From Agelaius tricolor (lineage: Eukaryota > Chordata > Aves > Passeriformes > Icteridae): a stretch of DNA of 64,000 bases. The notes under the pieces were generated by a model, which did not search any database, was not told where the DNA came from, and worked only from the letters and a program-made list of their open reading frames with translations. Both the position numbers and the translations under genes were made by a program. This document shows positions 48,760 to 60,930 of the stretch, one piece after another. Numbering within the stretch: position 1 is the first letter of the stretch; each line of letters opens with the position of its first letter. The stretch is taken from the NCBI GenBank assembly GCA_023055355.1, contig JALJCS010000001.1, positions 81,446,881 to 81,510,880 on the forward strand, given 5' to 3'.

Positions 48760-49668
48760 AGTGTCACTTAGAGTCTTCATTAATGACAGAGAGAGAGGGA
48801 TTGTGTGCACCCTTAGCAAAATTGCAGATGACACCATGCTGAGTGGTGCAGTGACACACCTGAAAGATGGGATGCCATCCAGAGGGACTTGGACAAGTTC
48901 AGGAATTGGGCCCATGGGAGTAATGTCCAGGAACAAAGTGCTGCACTTGGCTCGAGGCAGCCCCTGGTATCCATCCAGGCTGGGGGATGAACAGACGCAA
49001 AGGAGCTCTGCCAAGAAGGACTTGGGGGATGCTGTGGGAGAGAGGCTGGACATGGCCCAGCCATGTGCCCTTGCAGCCCAGAAAGCCAAATGTGTCCTGG
49101 GCTGCACCAGAGGCAGTATGGGCAGCAGGTGAGGGAGGGGATTCTGCCCCTCTGCTCTGCTCTGCTGAGACCCCACCTGCAGGGCTGCATCCAGCTCTGG
49201 GGTCCCCAGCACAGGAAGGACATGGACCTGGTGGAGTGAGTCCAGAAGGGGACACTTGGTTGATTAGGGGGATGAAGCACCTCTCCTATGAGGAAAGGCT
49301 TTGAGAAGTGGGTTTGCTCAGCCTGGAAAAGAGAAGGCTTTGGGGTTACCCAATTGTGGCATTCCAGTACCTGAAGGGGACTTACAGGAAAGATGGGGCA
49401 AGAGCTTCTGGTGACAGCATAATGGCTACAAAAAGAGTAGGTTTAGATTAGATAATTGGAAGATATTCTTTACTGTGAGGATGATGAGGCTCAGGAACAG
49501 GCAAGCTGTGGATGCCCCATCCCTGGAGGTTTTTAAGGCCATGTTGGATGGGGCTCTGAGTAACCTGGTCTAGTGGAAGATGTCCCTGCCAATGGCAGGA
49601 GTGTTGGAGCTAGATATACTTCAAGGGCCCCTTCCAACTCAAACAGTTCTACAATTCAAATGATTGAA
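48760..49668 (+). mobile_element. CR1 LINE 3' portion with decayed reverse-transcriptase C-terminus
   Basis: The first 370 bp read as the end of a CR1 reverse transcriptase: VFINDRERG, then TLSKIADDTMLSGAV, where ADD is the remnant of the catalytic FADD box (Phe changed to Ile), then LHLARGSP and RLGDE, KKDLG, LDMAQPCALAAQKAK. CIQLWGPQHRKDMDLVE follows in another frame at 49186-49236, and HLSYEERL near 49281. Frameshifts and stops break it into pieces, so it is dead. The 3' UTR runs through 'ccctggaggtttttaaggcc' and 'cccttccaactcaaacagtt' to a decayed octamer tail. About 0.9 kb remains of an element normally several kb long, showing typical 5' truncation. Open frames on minus here (48736-49280) are antisense shadows. 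Confidence 0.95.
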
Positions 49669-49970
49669 ATGTCTGACTTATGAAAAATCTGTAATTTGTT
49701 GATGGGTCATAGATTATTGGAGGATCTTTAACCAGATATAACTGAAAATATTACTTCAGAAGAAAAGGTTGTCTCTGTGAGTAGAAAGACAATAATATTA
49801 CTGCACTCTTCAAAGACTCTGATAAAATTCTTTTGGAATCAGTGGTAAAATTATCACTGACTTAATGAGTGAGGATGTAAATCACTAGATTACTTAAAGA
49901 GATACTTTTTTCATTATTTCTTGGGTGTTTAAAGATGTACTGCTGGAATCTGGTGAGCAGTTTTGCAGCC
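49669..49970. other. Unique sequence, no gene seen
   Basis: AT-rich flank between the CR1 copy and the polypyrimidine tract; nothing recognised. Confidence 0.4.
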
Positions 49971-50075
49971 ATCTCTTCTTTTCCCCCAATTTTTCCCCCT
50001 CTTGCTCCACCCTCACTTCCTACTCCCTTATCCCCCTCTTTTCTTTGCCCTCTTTCCTGCATCCCCTTCCCTGCC
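49971..50075 (+). repeat. Polypyrimidine (C/T) tract
   Basis: Roughly 105 bp in which plus is almost wholly C and T with scattered A ('ttcccccaatttttccccct', 'ttatccccctcttttctttg'). It yields P/S/F-rich open frames on plus and a G/K/E-rich one on minus, all composition artefacts. Long purine/pyrimidine strand asymmetry can favour triplex (H-DNA) structures. Confidence 0.75.
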
Positions 50076-50354
50076 TTAAACCAGAATGCCCTGACATCTT
50101 CCTTTCATCTCACAGATTTTGGGAACCCTAAATTATCTTTATTTCCTGTACTGCTATAAACTCCTCTTGCAAATATCCCTGCTTTCTGAAGGTTCATTTT
50201 TTGTGAACTGCAGCCCTGAAAGCTCAGACAATCATGTTATCCAAAAGAAAACAGGCCCAGTATGAGATGGAGCCCTTGTTTGTGCAGTAACTCATGTTAG
50301 AGCTATGTTATTATTACATGACAGAAATAGGATCTAATGTAGTGAGTTCTTTAC

Positions 50355-50381
50355 TGGATCCAGTGGATCCAGTGGACCCAG
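50355..50381 (+). repeat. 9-bp unit repeated three times
   Basis: 'tggatccag' twice followed by 'tggacccag'. Each unit contains the BamHI-site palindrome GGATCC or a one-base variant. Confidence 0.95.
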
Positions 50382-53148
50382 CTGCCATTTTTGTCTGTCC
50401 TGCTGCTATGTGAGATGGCTGCTGGCAGTCACCTCGCTTCCTTGCAGCTTAGTCCCATCTCCTGTAACAACAAGGATATTATTTCCATGCCCCTTTTTCT
50501 ACCTTTCTGAATTCTGAGGATGTAAAATGTTAAACGTGTGAAACAAAGCAGGTGTGTATTGAGAACAGTGCAACTTCTCTATAAACCACTGAAATAGATC
50601 AGTAACTATGACCTTCTTGCACATTTAGACCAAAGTAGCTTGCAAAACAAAGAAACCCCTTATTATACAGATAGAGCTGAGACACAGATGCAAAATGCCA
50701 TTTCTTATTCCACACTAAATAGACAATAAAACCAAGTATATAACCTGTATTTTCTAACTTCTGAACTAGTCCTTTTCATCAACAGTGCTTTAAGCTGCTT
50801 CTAATACGTGCCATATTTCTCTACCTTCCACTTGCTCTGCCACTCAGAGTCCCAGGTGGGTGGCAAATCATCCTAAAATTCTTTCATTAAGGAAATAAAG
50901 CTCCCAGCATCTTGTTTTTTCAATTCAGAAGAATAAAGAAATCTTTGCTGCACATTACAGACACACATTGTTCTTCCCAAATTGATCTTCTCTTAAAAAA
51001 CCTCTGATTGCCACTGTGCTGCATTTCACATGCAAATATATTGCATTCCTTTTTTACTTGTTCATAGTTTAATTGGAGAACAGCAGGTGATCAAAATCAC
51101 AGTAGTAAGAAAGGTGTGTTTCTGTAGAACAGATGAGACTTCCATTTAAATCCTTACAGGGGTGCTTTTAGCTTTCTCTATTAAGCAGCCTTGCCACTTT
51201 CAAATCCCATAGCTATAAAACTGAAACAGAGTCTTACCTGTCTTGTAAGTTCCCTCAATCACACAAGCAGGGAGAGAAATCTTAGGCTAGTTTGCTGTCT
51301 GGTTTCTTTGTACTTAGTCTGATTTTTTCCCTACCAAAGCCTTATCACAAGAAAGCATATGAACTTAAAGAGAAAAATATGTTTTCCTTTCACTAGATAA
51401 TTTCTTTAAAATTAATTATCAGCAATGGCACAAAATTGTCATTCAGGTTTGAAGAAACAGATAAAAATGCAATATAAGAAGAACAATCAAGTAACCTACA
51501 TAAATTGTGTAAGATATTTAAGAATGGGAATGCTTTTAAAATTAAATATTACACCTATTTGTACTAGCTGGTTATGTTTCAGACATATCTTTATAATATG
51601 TAATAGTTCCTTCTGAATAATTGACCATGATTTGTCTCTCTGGAGTCAAAATCTGTATTTTCTAAGTCTTAAGAAGCCCACAGTTAGTGATATTATCTTT
51701 TTCTGGCAAATCATGAATGAGGCACATAAAAAACAAGTAGGAAAGAATGAAGATGGAAAACATATAGAAGACAAACATGCAAAATATGCCATTTTCTTTG
51801 TTCCGCATTTTTTGTACATTCTCACTTTGTTATGATTTTTCACTCTGTTTTCTAAACATTTACTCACACATCTATCAAATGTGGACCTATCACATATTTT
51901 TCAACCTTTAAAATATATGTTAATACCAAAAATTCCTAACAAACTGCCAGAGACTGTCAGGAAGCAGATGACCCAGTATTAATTGTTACTAACAGACAGC
52001 ATAGGTTGGAAGATCTGCATCATGTGATTGTTTTAATATGAGACTTAATCCAATACCTTTACAGGCATAAATCTGAATAAACATACATATCTTTCCTGCC
52101 TTGTAGGTCAGGTAATTTGTATGCTCACTGAGGAGAAGAGGAATGAATATAAGCCATTGACACAGATATTTTTGCTTCTCCTAAAAATCAGTAATCAGGG
52201 AAAGCTCTGTCTTCAATGACTGTGAGTAAACCTTAGCCTGGAATGAGGCTTATGTCAACATTGCCTATGGTCTTTATTAGCAGGATTAAATCAATGTGGA
52301 GAATTTCCTCAAGTTATCTCTAATGTTATGAAACTCCTAAATTTGCCCTAAACCAAGACAAATACACTACTACCTATACCTTAAGCATGTTTAGTGGTGC
52401 TTGTTTGACACAATTAATTGCTGTTACAGATTAATTGCTGTTACAGATTACAGGCACAACTGTGTTTTGTTGTGTTAGCTTGAAATAGTAAGCAAGGTAA
52501 GCAAGGGTGGTTTTTTACCTTTGCAGTACTTTTTTGGGAAAATGTTATATGCTCCATTGCTCTGGAGTGTAGATTCAAAGAGATGGCATTCAGGACACCT
52601 TTGGTTCATTACCTTTTGCTTATTAATATGTTCTGACTATGTAACTCATGTTAACATTTGAACTTATTACTACTTTTAAATCATATTTGACTGAGAAACA
52701 GGTTTCAAGTACGTTATATTCCTGCAAGGTTCACGAAGTAGGCAATTTGTAAGGGACAAAAAAGACAAAAATTCTTATCTAATACCAATAGATATCTATA
52801 AAGGAGAATAACCCTAGAAGTCAGAATTTATAAACTGTGGATATGTGCTTTTGGGGCTATCTTGCCTATGGTTGGGTTGGAGGCTGGATGTGAATTCTTA
52901 TCTAATGCATCTTTTAATATTTCTTTACAATATCTGCTTTGTATTAATGTAGGTTCATTCAGTGACATCTGGAATATAATTAGGCAGCCAATGCGTTTTA
53001 GATTCAGTAAATGTTTTCTAACTCTATCTGGCTATGTCTGAAAAAGAAAAAAATTAATCTCTTTTCTCTATTTATCTGTTTACATATAATTTTTTCATAT
53101 GAGAGCATATATTTCCCAAATATACAACATGTCTATCTCAATATAAAG
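50382..53148. other. Unique sequence, no gene seen
   Basis: AT-rich DNA with no recognised element apart from the small tandem repeat at 52413. Short open frames are not supported by any domain or splice context. Confidence 0.5.
52413..52446 (+). repeat. 17-bp tandem duplication
   Basis: 'attaattgctgttacag' occurs exactly twice in tandem (52413-52429 and 52430-52446), followed by 'attacag', a partial third copy with the centre deleted. It doubles a TAATTG homeodomain-like core. Confidence 0.95.

Positions 53149-53209
<61 letters not shown>
53149..53209 (+). repeat. (ATT)n trinucleotide microsatellite
   Basis: About 20 uninterrupted ATT units. In one frame it reads as a long poly-isoleucine run, which is an artefact and not a protein. 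Uninterrupted length predicts length polymorphism. It sits about 50 bp upstream of a CR1 fragment. Confidence 0.98.
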
Positions 53210-53212
<3 letters not shown>

Positions 53213-53259
53213 AATCACAATCATGCATTGGTTTTGGGGATATCTCCAGCTGAAAACAT

Positions 53260-54034
53260 CACCTGGTTGACAGGAACCTCATGAAATTCAACAAGTGTGA
53301 AGTACTGCAGCTAGGAAGGGGTAATTTCAGTCTACATCAGTAGAGTGTTGGGTCTACTGTCTTGAAAGAAGCAGAGCAGAAAAGGACCTGTGGGTCCAGG
53401 TGGATGCCAAGCTGAACATGAGATAGAAGTGAGCAAGCTTCTTGCCATTTCATGCCAGCGTTAGGAGAAGTACTGTCAGCAGGTTGAGGAAGTGAGTGAT
53501 CCTTCCCCATTATTCAGTGATGGTGAGGCCACACTTGGAGTACTGTGTGGAGGTCTGGGCTCTGCACTACAAGGGAAGAAATGTGGAAGATCTGGAGAGA
53601 GTTTGATTAAGGGTGACAAAGACAATGAAGAGACTGGTTCATCTCTTCTACAGGAAAAAAATGAGAGAGATGAGACTGCTCATCCTGGAAAAGAGAAGAC
53701 ATGGGGGATCTCATTGTTGTGTGGGATATTTGAATTAAGGTGCAAAGAGGAAGAAGCCAGGCTCTTCAGTGTCACCCGGTGACAGGAACAGAGGCAGTGG
53801 GCACAAATGGACACACAGGATGTGCCATCTGAAGGTCAGTAAACACTTTATCACTGTGAGGGTGTGAGTGTGACTGATCCCTGATGATAGTTGGCTAGAG
53901 AGGTCATAGAGTCTCCCTCCCTAGAGATTTCAAAAGTTGTCTGGACATAGTGCAGGTCAAGCAGCTCTAGGTGGTCCTGCTTGAGCAGGATCAGGTATCT
54001 CCATGTCAGCTTCAACTGTTTTGTGATTTTCATA
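53260..54034 (+). mobile_element. CR1 LINE 3' fragment (ORF2 end plus 3' UTR)
   Basis: 'caggaacctcatgaaattca', 'gtgaagtactgcagctagga', 'ggacctgtgggtccaggtgg', 'gccacacttggagtactgtg', 'aaaagagaagacatggggga' and a 3' UTR with 'tccctagagatttcaaaagt' and 'catgtcagcttcaactgttt' follow CR1 order on plus. Many substitutions and small deletions mark it as older than the copy at 48760. The open frame 53492-53782 is a fragment of it. The 3' end is followed 150 bp later by an opposite-strand CR1. Confidence 0.88.
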
Positions 54035-54179
54035 GCAGTCATATGTCTGTGTCATCAGCAGAGTTTATGTGACTGCAGTATTTTTGGACCCTGTAATCCA
54101 TGGACTCCAGGTTTTCAAAGAATCATGAAGAATAAGTAAAATGCTGAGTGTAAGGTCAGCTAGGGCAGGTTCTTTGGGC

Positions 54180-54505
54180 TGTGTTCAGCTGAGTTTTGAG
54201 CATCTCTAAGGATGGAGACAACATAGCCCCACTAGTCAACTTGTTCCAGTGATGGGAAAGCATCACTGTAGATAGACAATTATTTTTTCTTAAATTTGAA
54301 TGGAATTTATTGTCTTTGAGCTTGTGCTGATTCCCTTTTGACTTTTCAATCTCTACCAATGAGAATTCTTTGTCTCTTCGTTAATCCCCGCACATTAAGT
54401 ATTTATGCATATTGATAAGACCACCATGATTCTTTTCTTCTTCAGGCTGAACAAACTCAGTCAGATGGTCCAATCCCTTCATCAGTTGATTGTCCTCCAC
54501 TGGAT
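54180..54505 (-). mobile_element. CR1 LINE 3' UTR/ORF2-end fragment, minus strand
   Basis: 'tgagcatctctaaggatgga', 'acttgttccagtgatgggaa', 'aatttgaatggaatttattg', 'tatttatgcatattgataag', 'ttcttcaggctgaacaaact' and 'tccaatcccttcatcagttg' match the reverse complement of a CR1 end. It lacks the terminal octamers, so its true 3' limit is lost or lies in the unrecognised 54035-54180 interval. Non-coding relic. Confidence 0.88.
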
Positions 54506-57500
54506 TTGCATGTGCCATGTCTGCATTTTACTGGGGGTTCAGAATAAGGCAATTCACATTACATAATTACTTCAGAAAATATCTTGCTGTTACAGAATAA
54601 ATCCTGGATGTTTTAAAGAGAAGATAATAGTTTAAGACCGCAGATGTATCAATAATAGATACTGAAACTCTCTGTCAGAAAAAAAGATTTCTGAAAATCA
54701 TACTGGCATTTCTATTCTTAGAGTAATAATCTCCCAAAAATCCTTGAGGAAAGACATGGAGTAATAAGAATAGAATAGAAATCAAATAACTTGTTTTAGA
54801 GGCTTCTCATTAATTTCTGAAACAATTGAAGAAAAATATTTCAGCCCTCATTAAAGAATACTGATTAACTTTGTGTCTCTAGATATTTTCATAATTCACC
54901 TTAATTTCATATTTTAATAATACTAGGGATCAGAAAGCAAGAAGGAACAGATGTTTTGGAGATTATGAATCAAAAGACTAGCCCGACCTGTAATAACAAG
55001 GAGACAAAGCTAAATATCTTTCTGAACATTCATATAGTTAGAAAACTGTTGCAGAGATATAGATCTTGATTCTGCTCATATATTTTCCTATTAAGCAGCA
55101 CTTTCCTTCCAAATTTAGTTTTCCCCCATAGCTTTCCTTATAAATCTTCTGAATCAAAATATTAATTTAGGATTTCCCTGTTGCTTTGTTGTTCATTCAC
55201 CTGAAGTTAAAACTGCAGTGAAAGGAGTTGAGGCAGAGCACAATCATGTTTTGAACATTTATGTGCTATGTGAAATATTTCCTGTGTGGAATATGAACCT
55301 AAGTTTGATGTCATTTTTCCTGAGGAGGTATATCATGATAATAGCTTGAATTACAGAAATGGAACTACCCTTAGTACTTGGAATTACAGACATGGCATAG
55401 CATGCTCAGTTTAACACAGAGTTGAAATAGAAGTGTTATAGAGTGGTGGGAGCCAACTTCACTCTGTATTCTTGGTACTTCCAGTGATGTTAGCATTCCT
55501 GTCTAAAGAGATTTATTTCATTTACTTTAGTGAGTGTTGGACTGGACCACGAAAGAGGTAGTCAAAACTTCTAGATCACAACTGTTAGAAGGATGCTCAT
55601 AAACAGTTCAGTCAGCATAATATTGTTGGATCCTACACCATGGAAAAAGGGTACGAGGTTTCTGGAAAACTCAGTCATCTGCACTGTGTCACAGAGTCAG
55701 AGGGACTACTCACATTCCATCTCCTGGTGCAAATGCAGGTTGCTGTATGTGCAGAAAGAGTACCTCCTTTTTCTTTCCTGTCCCGTATCCCAAATTGGAG
55801 AGAGCTCTTTCCTGACACTGAGACATGCTAGGGAATTTCTTTGGACATCAAAGCAAAGATTTATTGAAATCTTACTCTTGAACTTCATTTTCTCTTTCTC
55901 TTCTACTGAAAGGGGTGACAAATAACAGGGCCCACTCTGGAGGTCACTGAGGAAATGATGCTGAGAATTCACTCCCTGGACAAAGGTAAGGCTTGCCTGT
56001 CACCACAAAGTTGTTAAGAGTATGAAAGCTATGTTCAGTGTGCTGGTAAGAGAAGGGGACAAATGTTATTCACAGTGTTAGTCTTTCATGAAAAAAGGGT
56101 TTTCCTGTTCTTTCAGCTTTTACCTGGGTTCAAGGACATTTGTCTACCTTACCTTGATTTTTTCCCTGCAGAAAAAGTAAAAGAGATCTTTCATTGTGAT
56201 CAACCATTCTTTTTTTCTTTACAGCTCTCAGTGAGGTATTATTATCTTGCAGGTGCAGAACTGAGGAGTGGAGGGCCTGGGTGACTTGTTCCTGCCCACC
56301 TCCTTGCTCAGGAAGGAATCAAACCCACATTTTTGTTTTGCTGCAGGGCTATGCCCCTTGTCAGACAGAGAATAGCTGCAATGGAGTAGCCTTTATGGAC
56401 ATCCCTGGCCATGCCATATTTCCCTGATTCACTTGGCAGATAGGCTCTGAAAGGTTTATTAAATAACCTGACCTAATATTTTAAACAAAATTCAGAAACT
56501 ATGAAGTAACTCAGTGTGGGGGAGAGGAACATAAGAATATATTTTCTTTTACTGCTTTCTTCTTCCTACTGAGTTCTTCCATCACCTGGTTGCATCTCCC
56601 ATACATTCCTATTCACTATCTACATGGTCTACACTAAATCAAAAATATCAGCTATGCTTGCAAAGTCATGTTGAAGGGGGGGCCTGGAGACCAGGTTAAG
56701 CAGCCCAGGCCTTGGTGAATATTATGCTCCCCCTGTAACATTCCCTAAATTTATCTTCCCTGATTTCTTGCACATCCTTTTTTACACTGCTTCTCAATTC
56801 CTTGGCAGTCTAAATAATTTATAGTAGAAAATGGAACTGTGAATGGAAACAAATCTTCAAATTAGGTCCAATCCTCTCAACTCTTAATAGCTGGTGAAGG
56901 CCTGCCTCTCACATGCCTACACAGAGAATGGGCTGCAGGAACAGGAGGTGTGTACCTTTGCTTTCTTTTTTTTTTTTGTGTGTGGTTTCTCTAATAAGCA
57001 GATTTATGAAATGCATTTTTGGATTGACATATGTAAAGCTGAAATTTTGTAGAAAGGGTTGGCCCTCTTTATTTCATTTGCATATATTTACCCTTGGAAC
57101 AGAAGTCATTTATATGAATTTCTAGAAGGACTGTAAAGGTTATCCAAAGACCATCTTTCAAAGGGAACTCTCATAAGATATGTATGCAAAACATGCCTAT
57201 GCTGTCACAAGCAGGTAAATTCACATGCAAAAATATTCTGTTATAGATGATGAAAAACAAGCTGTCATTCATGCAAGCCATGGTTTACTTGTGCAGTTAA
57301 TACTGCAGATTCAGCTAGGAAGAGACACCAGCAGGAGACCATCTAAGCCATCAAGTCCATTTGTCATAAGTGCAGTCATTACAAGTATCATCCAAACGGC
57401 TTCATAAAACACCTCTTTGGTGCACTCAGCATGCTACAGAACTGGTAGCCTCTAGGTTAAATATCAAATGATATAAAATACTGCAATGGGCCACATGAGA

Positions 57501-57618
57501 AGGAGAGGGTGAGATCCAAGATATTACCAGTGTCCTAGATTCTTCCGCTGTAGTTCTGCGAATGGCCATATGGTGCTAGAGAACCCACTTTCCATGGGAA
57601 GGCTTTCAGATTTCTTTT
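54506..57618. other. Unique sequence, no gene seen
   Basis: AT-rich unrecognised DNA with a few GC-richer patches (55620-55800, 56240-56420). No repeat family, RNA gene or supported exon. The open frame 55593-55925 has no domain. Confidence 0.45.
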
Positions 57619-57746
57619 CTTGGAGTTTCAAAACTGGACTAGACAAGACCCTGGTCTGTTTGGTCTGGCTGGCCCTGCTGTGAGCCACAGCTGGACTAAA
57701 TGACCTCGGGAGGTCTCTTCCAACCTAAATTGCTCTTATTATGATA
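57619..57746 (+). mobile_element. CR1 LINE 3' tail
   Basis: 'cttggagtttcaaaactgga', 'ctagacaagaccctggtctg', 'ggactaaatgacctcgggag', 'gtctcttccaacctaaattg' and a decayed 'ttattatgat' tail match the last ~130 bp of an avian CR1 on plus. Strongly 5'-truncated. Confidence 0.9.
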
Positions 57747-60639
57747 CACTTGTTTTACTGTTCTCAGCTTCAGAACTTCTGTATGAATTGAAGTAGTAAC
57801 ATGATTTTCCATTAATTTTCTGCGGGCCAAGAATTATTTCAACTGTTGATAACCTTCCTTAGTGTGGGATATCCTTTGTCTCTGATTTTTGAGCCTTTCT
57901 CTAAGGCATACAGTAGGGAGTGGGATAAATGAGCAGAGAACAAGACTAAATGTTAGTGTTTTCATCAAGTCATCAAAAAAGGCACTTTTGACTCACTGTG
58001 TATTAAATGAAACACATCAGCCTGGTTCTGTTGTAATACAAGAAAAATGCACAAATGACAATCCTAGGGGTAGAATGACTTCTCTATACCTTATGTAGTA
58101 CAACACTGTAACATTGTACATTGCTGAAATTTGGGCAAACAACTACAGAATTTTAAACTTGACATCTGTACTCTTTGCTTGAAGGAAAATGTACACATAT
58201 TAGATGGAAAATGTGCTTGTGGGGCACCCTGAAATCAGTTTCAACTTTTGATTGAAACCAGCGGCAAAATTTAGAATTTAAAATTGTTTGAATTTAGTAG
58301 AGCTGGATTAGGAACTCAGCTGTGGAACTTCTTAGGGAAATTTTCATATCCTTATGTAAGCCTAGAAGAGATCTGGTCAACTGAGCCCAGCACAGGGCTC
58401 TAGGAATGATCCAATCCATCATAAGAGTGGGCAGGTCTTCTCCATCAGTGAACATTTGTGCTAATAGTGTAATTCCAACTGAGTTCAGCAGAAAAGGAAG
58501 CACCCACATCTTGCTGATTTAATTCTTTAGGGCATAATTAATTAAAGTAGTATCTGTGATCTGTTAATTAAAAGAATGAAATCTGAAATTAGATTTTTGG
58601 TAAAACAGAAAATGTGGACTTGGCAAAAGTTTTGAAACTCACATAAGGCTTCTGATAAATTCACATTGGATATGCAGTTATTTGGGGGGTGGGGTAGAGG
58701 TTAAAAGAGGGTCTTTTATCTCCCCCACAAAACCATCTGTGAGCCTTTTTTTATCTGACAGGCAGTAGAAGAGGAGGAGATGTGTAGGAAAAATTAAATG
58801 TTCACATTGTTCAGCAACAAGAAAGGCATGTGTCTTAGAAGCTCTCTTATCCAAGCTTCTGCCTTCCTAAAAGCCCTATAAGCCATATTTAGGTTATGTC
58901 CCCTAAAGTAGCCTTAAGGAACTCTTTTAGCAGAGATTTCAGCGTGTCCAATTACAGTCTGAGAGCCTGATCCAAATATCACTGAAGTCAGTATCTCCAC
59001 ATTCCATCTCAGCGATTGTAAATAAGGGGGTGGAGGTCTACTGTGCAATGCCATAAAAATATTCTCCCCTTTAAGGCACATGTAACTAATAAAAAAAAAT
59101 ATCTGATATGTAAACAAACATTACCAGAAGAAGATTATATTGCAACATATAACACTATTCAACATGCTAAATCCTGCATTTATTCAGAGAATTTGTCACA
59201 TCACCTAGCTTATAGATTTTTTTAGAAGTCCTTAGACATATGTTGTGTGTATCCAGCTATTCAGAATCATGGGATTGGTGATTTTTCAAAGTAAAACCCC
59301 ATGAAAAGTTGAATCTGTATCATATGATGTGGTAGTAGATGATCTAAAATTATATATGCATACATATATGCAAATATTGTCTATACTAGTAATATATAAA
59401 TACATGTATGTAAGAAAATGAAAGGGGAAAAAAGTGGGAACAATGTTCAGTATTGGTAGCTACTTAACAGGAATATCTCTAAAAGAATTATACCACTTAG
59501 TCTTAGAACATTTTTACAATTTAATTATATATCTCTATCAGAGTGATACTAAAGAAAAAACATTTTGAATTTTTTTTTCTAAATGTTTTTATGTATTTGA
59601 AAATATTCTGTTGACTTCATTTGCCCAAGCAGTTGTTTCTCAAAACCAGTCAAGTAGGGCTTTGACCCAGCTTCCAAATAACTCATCACTTGAAAAGCAA
59701 AAGAAGCCAAAAAGAAAATAATGTCTGAATTCAACACAAACATGCATAAACATACACACAATATACTTATTTAACACAGCAGGTATTCTCACTAGTGTCA
59801 TATATAAGACTAACAGATATATTCCTACTGTGTTTGTGTATGAGTGCAACACAACAGACACACTATAAGAACAATGTGTCTAAAAACTGCAAATATTTCT
59901 ACATGTTGTTCCTGTAGAAACCACAACATTTTCATGAGTAACTCAGAAATCATGTATATTTGAATTAAGAAGCACGTTAAGAAAACTGATGAGGACATGA
60001 GATTTGAAGTACAATGTCAACAACCCTTCAAATTAATTTTATATTTTAAGGAAGTAATAATTTCCATCATATGCTGAAGATAAACAGATGTGGAAAAAAT
60101 TCAGGTTTTTGTCATTGTATTTAAATTTGATAACAAAAGACCTATGAACTGGAAATTATTGATACTAATAACTAGTAGATGGATCCTTGTTAATTTACGG
60201 GTTTGGGCTTTCCTTGGTAGGAACAAGATTGATCAGGTATTTCCAGCCTGAGATGTGGGTAAGAACACAGTAATGCTGAAACTTTCTTTTAGGTTTTATA
60301 GACTGGAAACGTTCTCAAGATATAAAATAAAATTATTTTTCTCTAATTGTGAAAAAGCAATCACAATTTTAAACTGATTTCCATAAATATAATTTTATTA
60401 TTAAGAAAAACCATGATCTATAGTTAAAGTAGAGGAAAGCTGCTTAGCATTATCCAATTCCTGATTTAAATCCTTGTGGTTTTCACCTACTGTTTGAAGA
60501 GTCTCTCTAGTTAAAATTTGTTCTTTTGGTCTGAGAATATGTGACATAAGACACGAAGCTCTAGTTTATCAGCTATCATGGTTTCTAGTGCCTTAATGAT
60601 CTGCAAATATTGTGTAGTGACAATTCCCATGAAGAGATG
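57747..60639. other. Unique sequence, no gene seen
   Basis: AT-rich; a TATATA/ATGCATAC-rich patch at about 59350-59412 is the only low-complexity stretch. No transposon or exon recognised. Confidence 0.5.
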
Positions 60640-60930
60640 GATTGCAGTGTCTCCAGAGCTGAATGACATCATGTTCTGGGGGAAGAGCAGGCCAAAGGGC
60701 TGGCAGACCAAAGTTTGTCTCTGTTACCTGCACCCTGGGCCCCAGAAGCACCAGGAATATGCCTCAGCCACGCATTCAGATGGGCCCAGAGACCTGCAGG
60801 CTTTTAGCTACATCAATACCAGCAAACAGACAAGTCCAAGACCTCTTTATTTCTGTTGCTGCCTGGCAGGGAAACCTTATGGCTGAATTGTCTGTCCCAT
60901 GGCAGGAGGCCTCACCCTGACTGCCAATCA
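60640..60930. other. GC-richer island of unknown nature
   Basis: Tract with overlapping plus-strand open frames (60578-60886, 60663-60920, 60856-61053) lacking known domains. Composition contrasts with AT-rich flanks. Could be an unclassified repeat or a non-coding exon. Confidence 0.3.

Noticed and set aside
48736..49280. 155-158 codon minus open frames
   Set aside because: They are antisense to the CR1 ORF2 relic on plus, where the sense reading matches a reverse transcriptase.
53011..53253. Open frame with a long poly-isoleucine segment
   Set aside because: It is the (ATT)n microsatellite translated.
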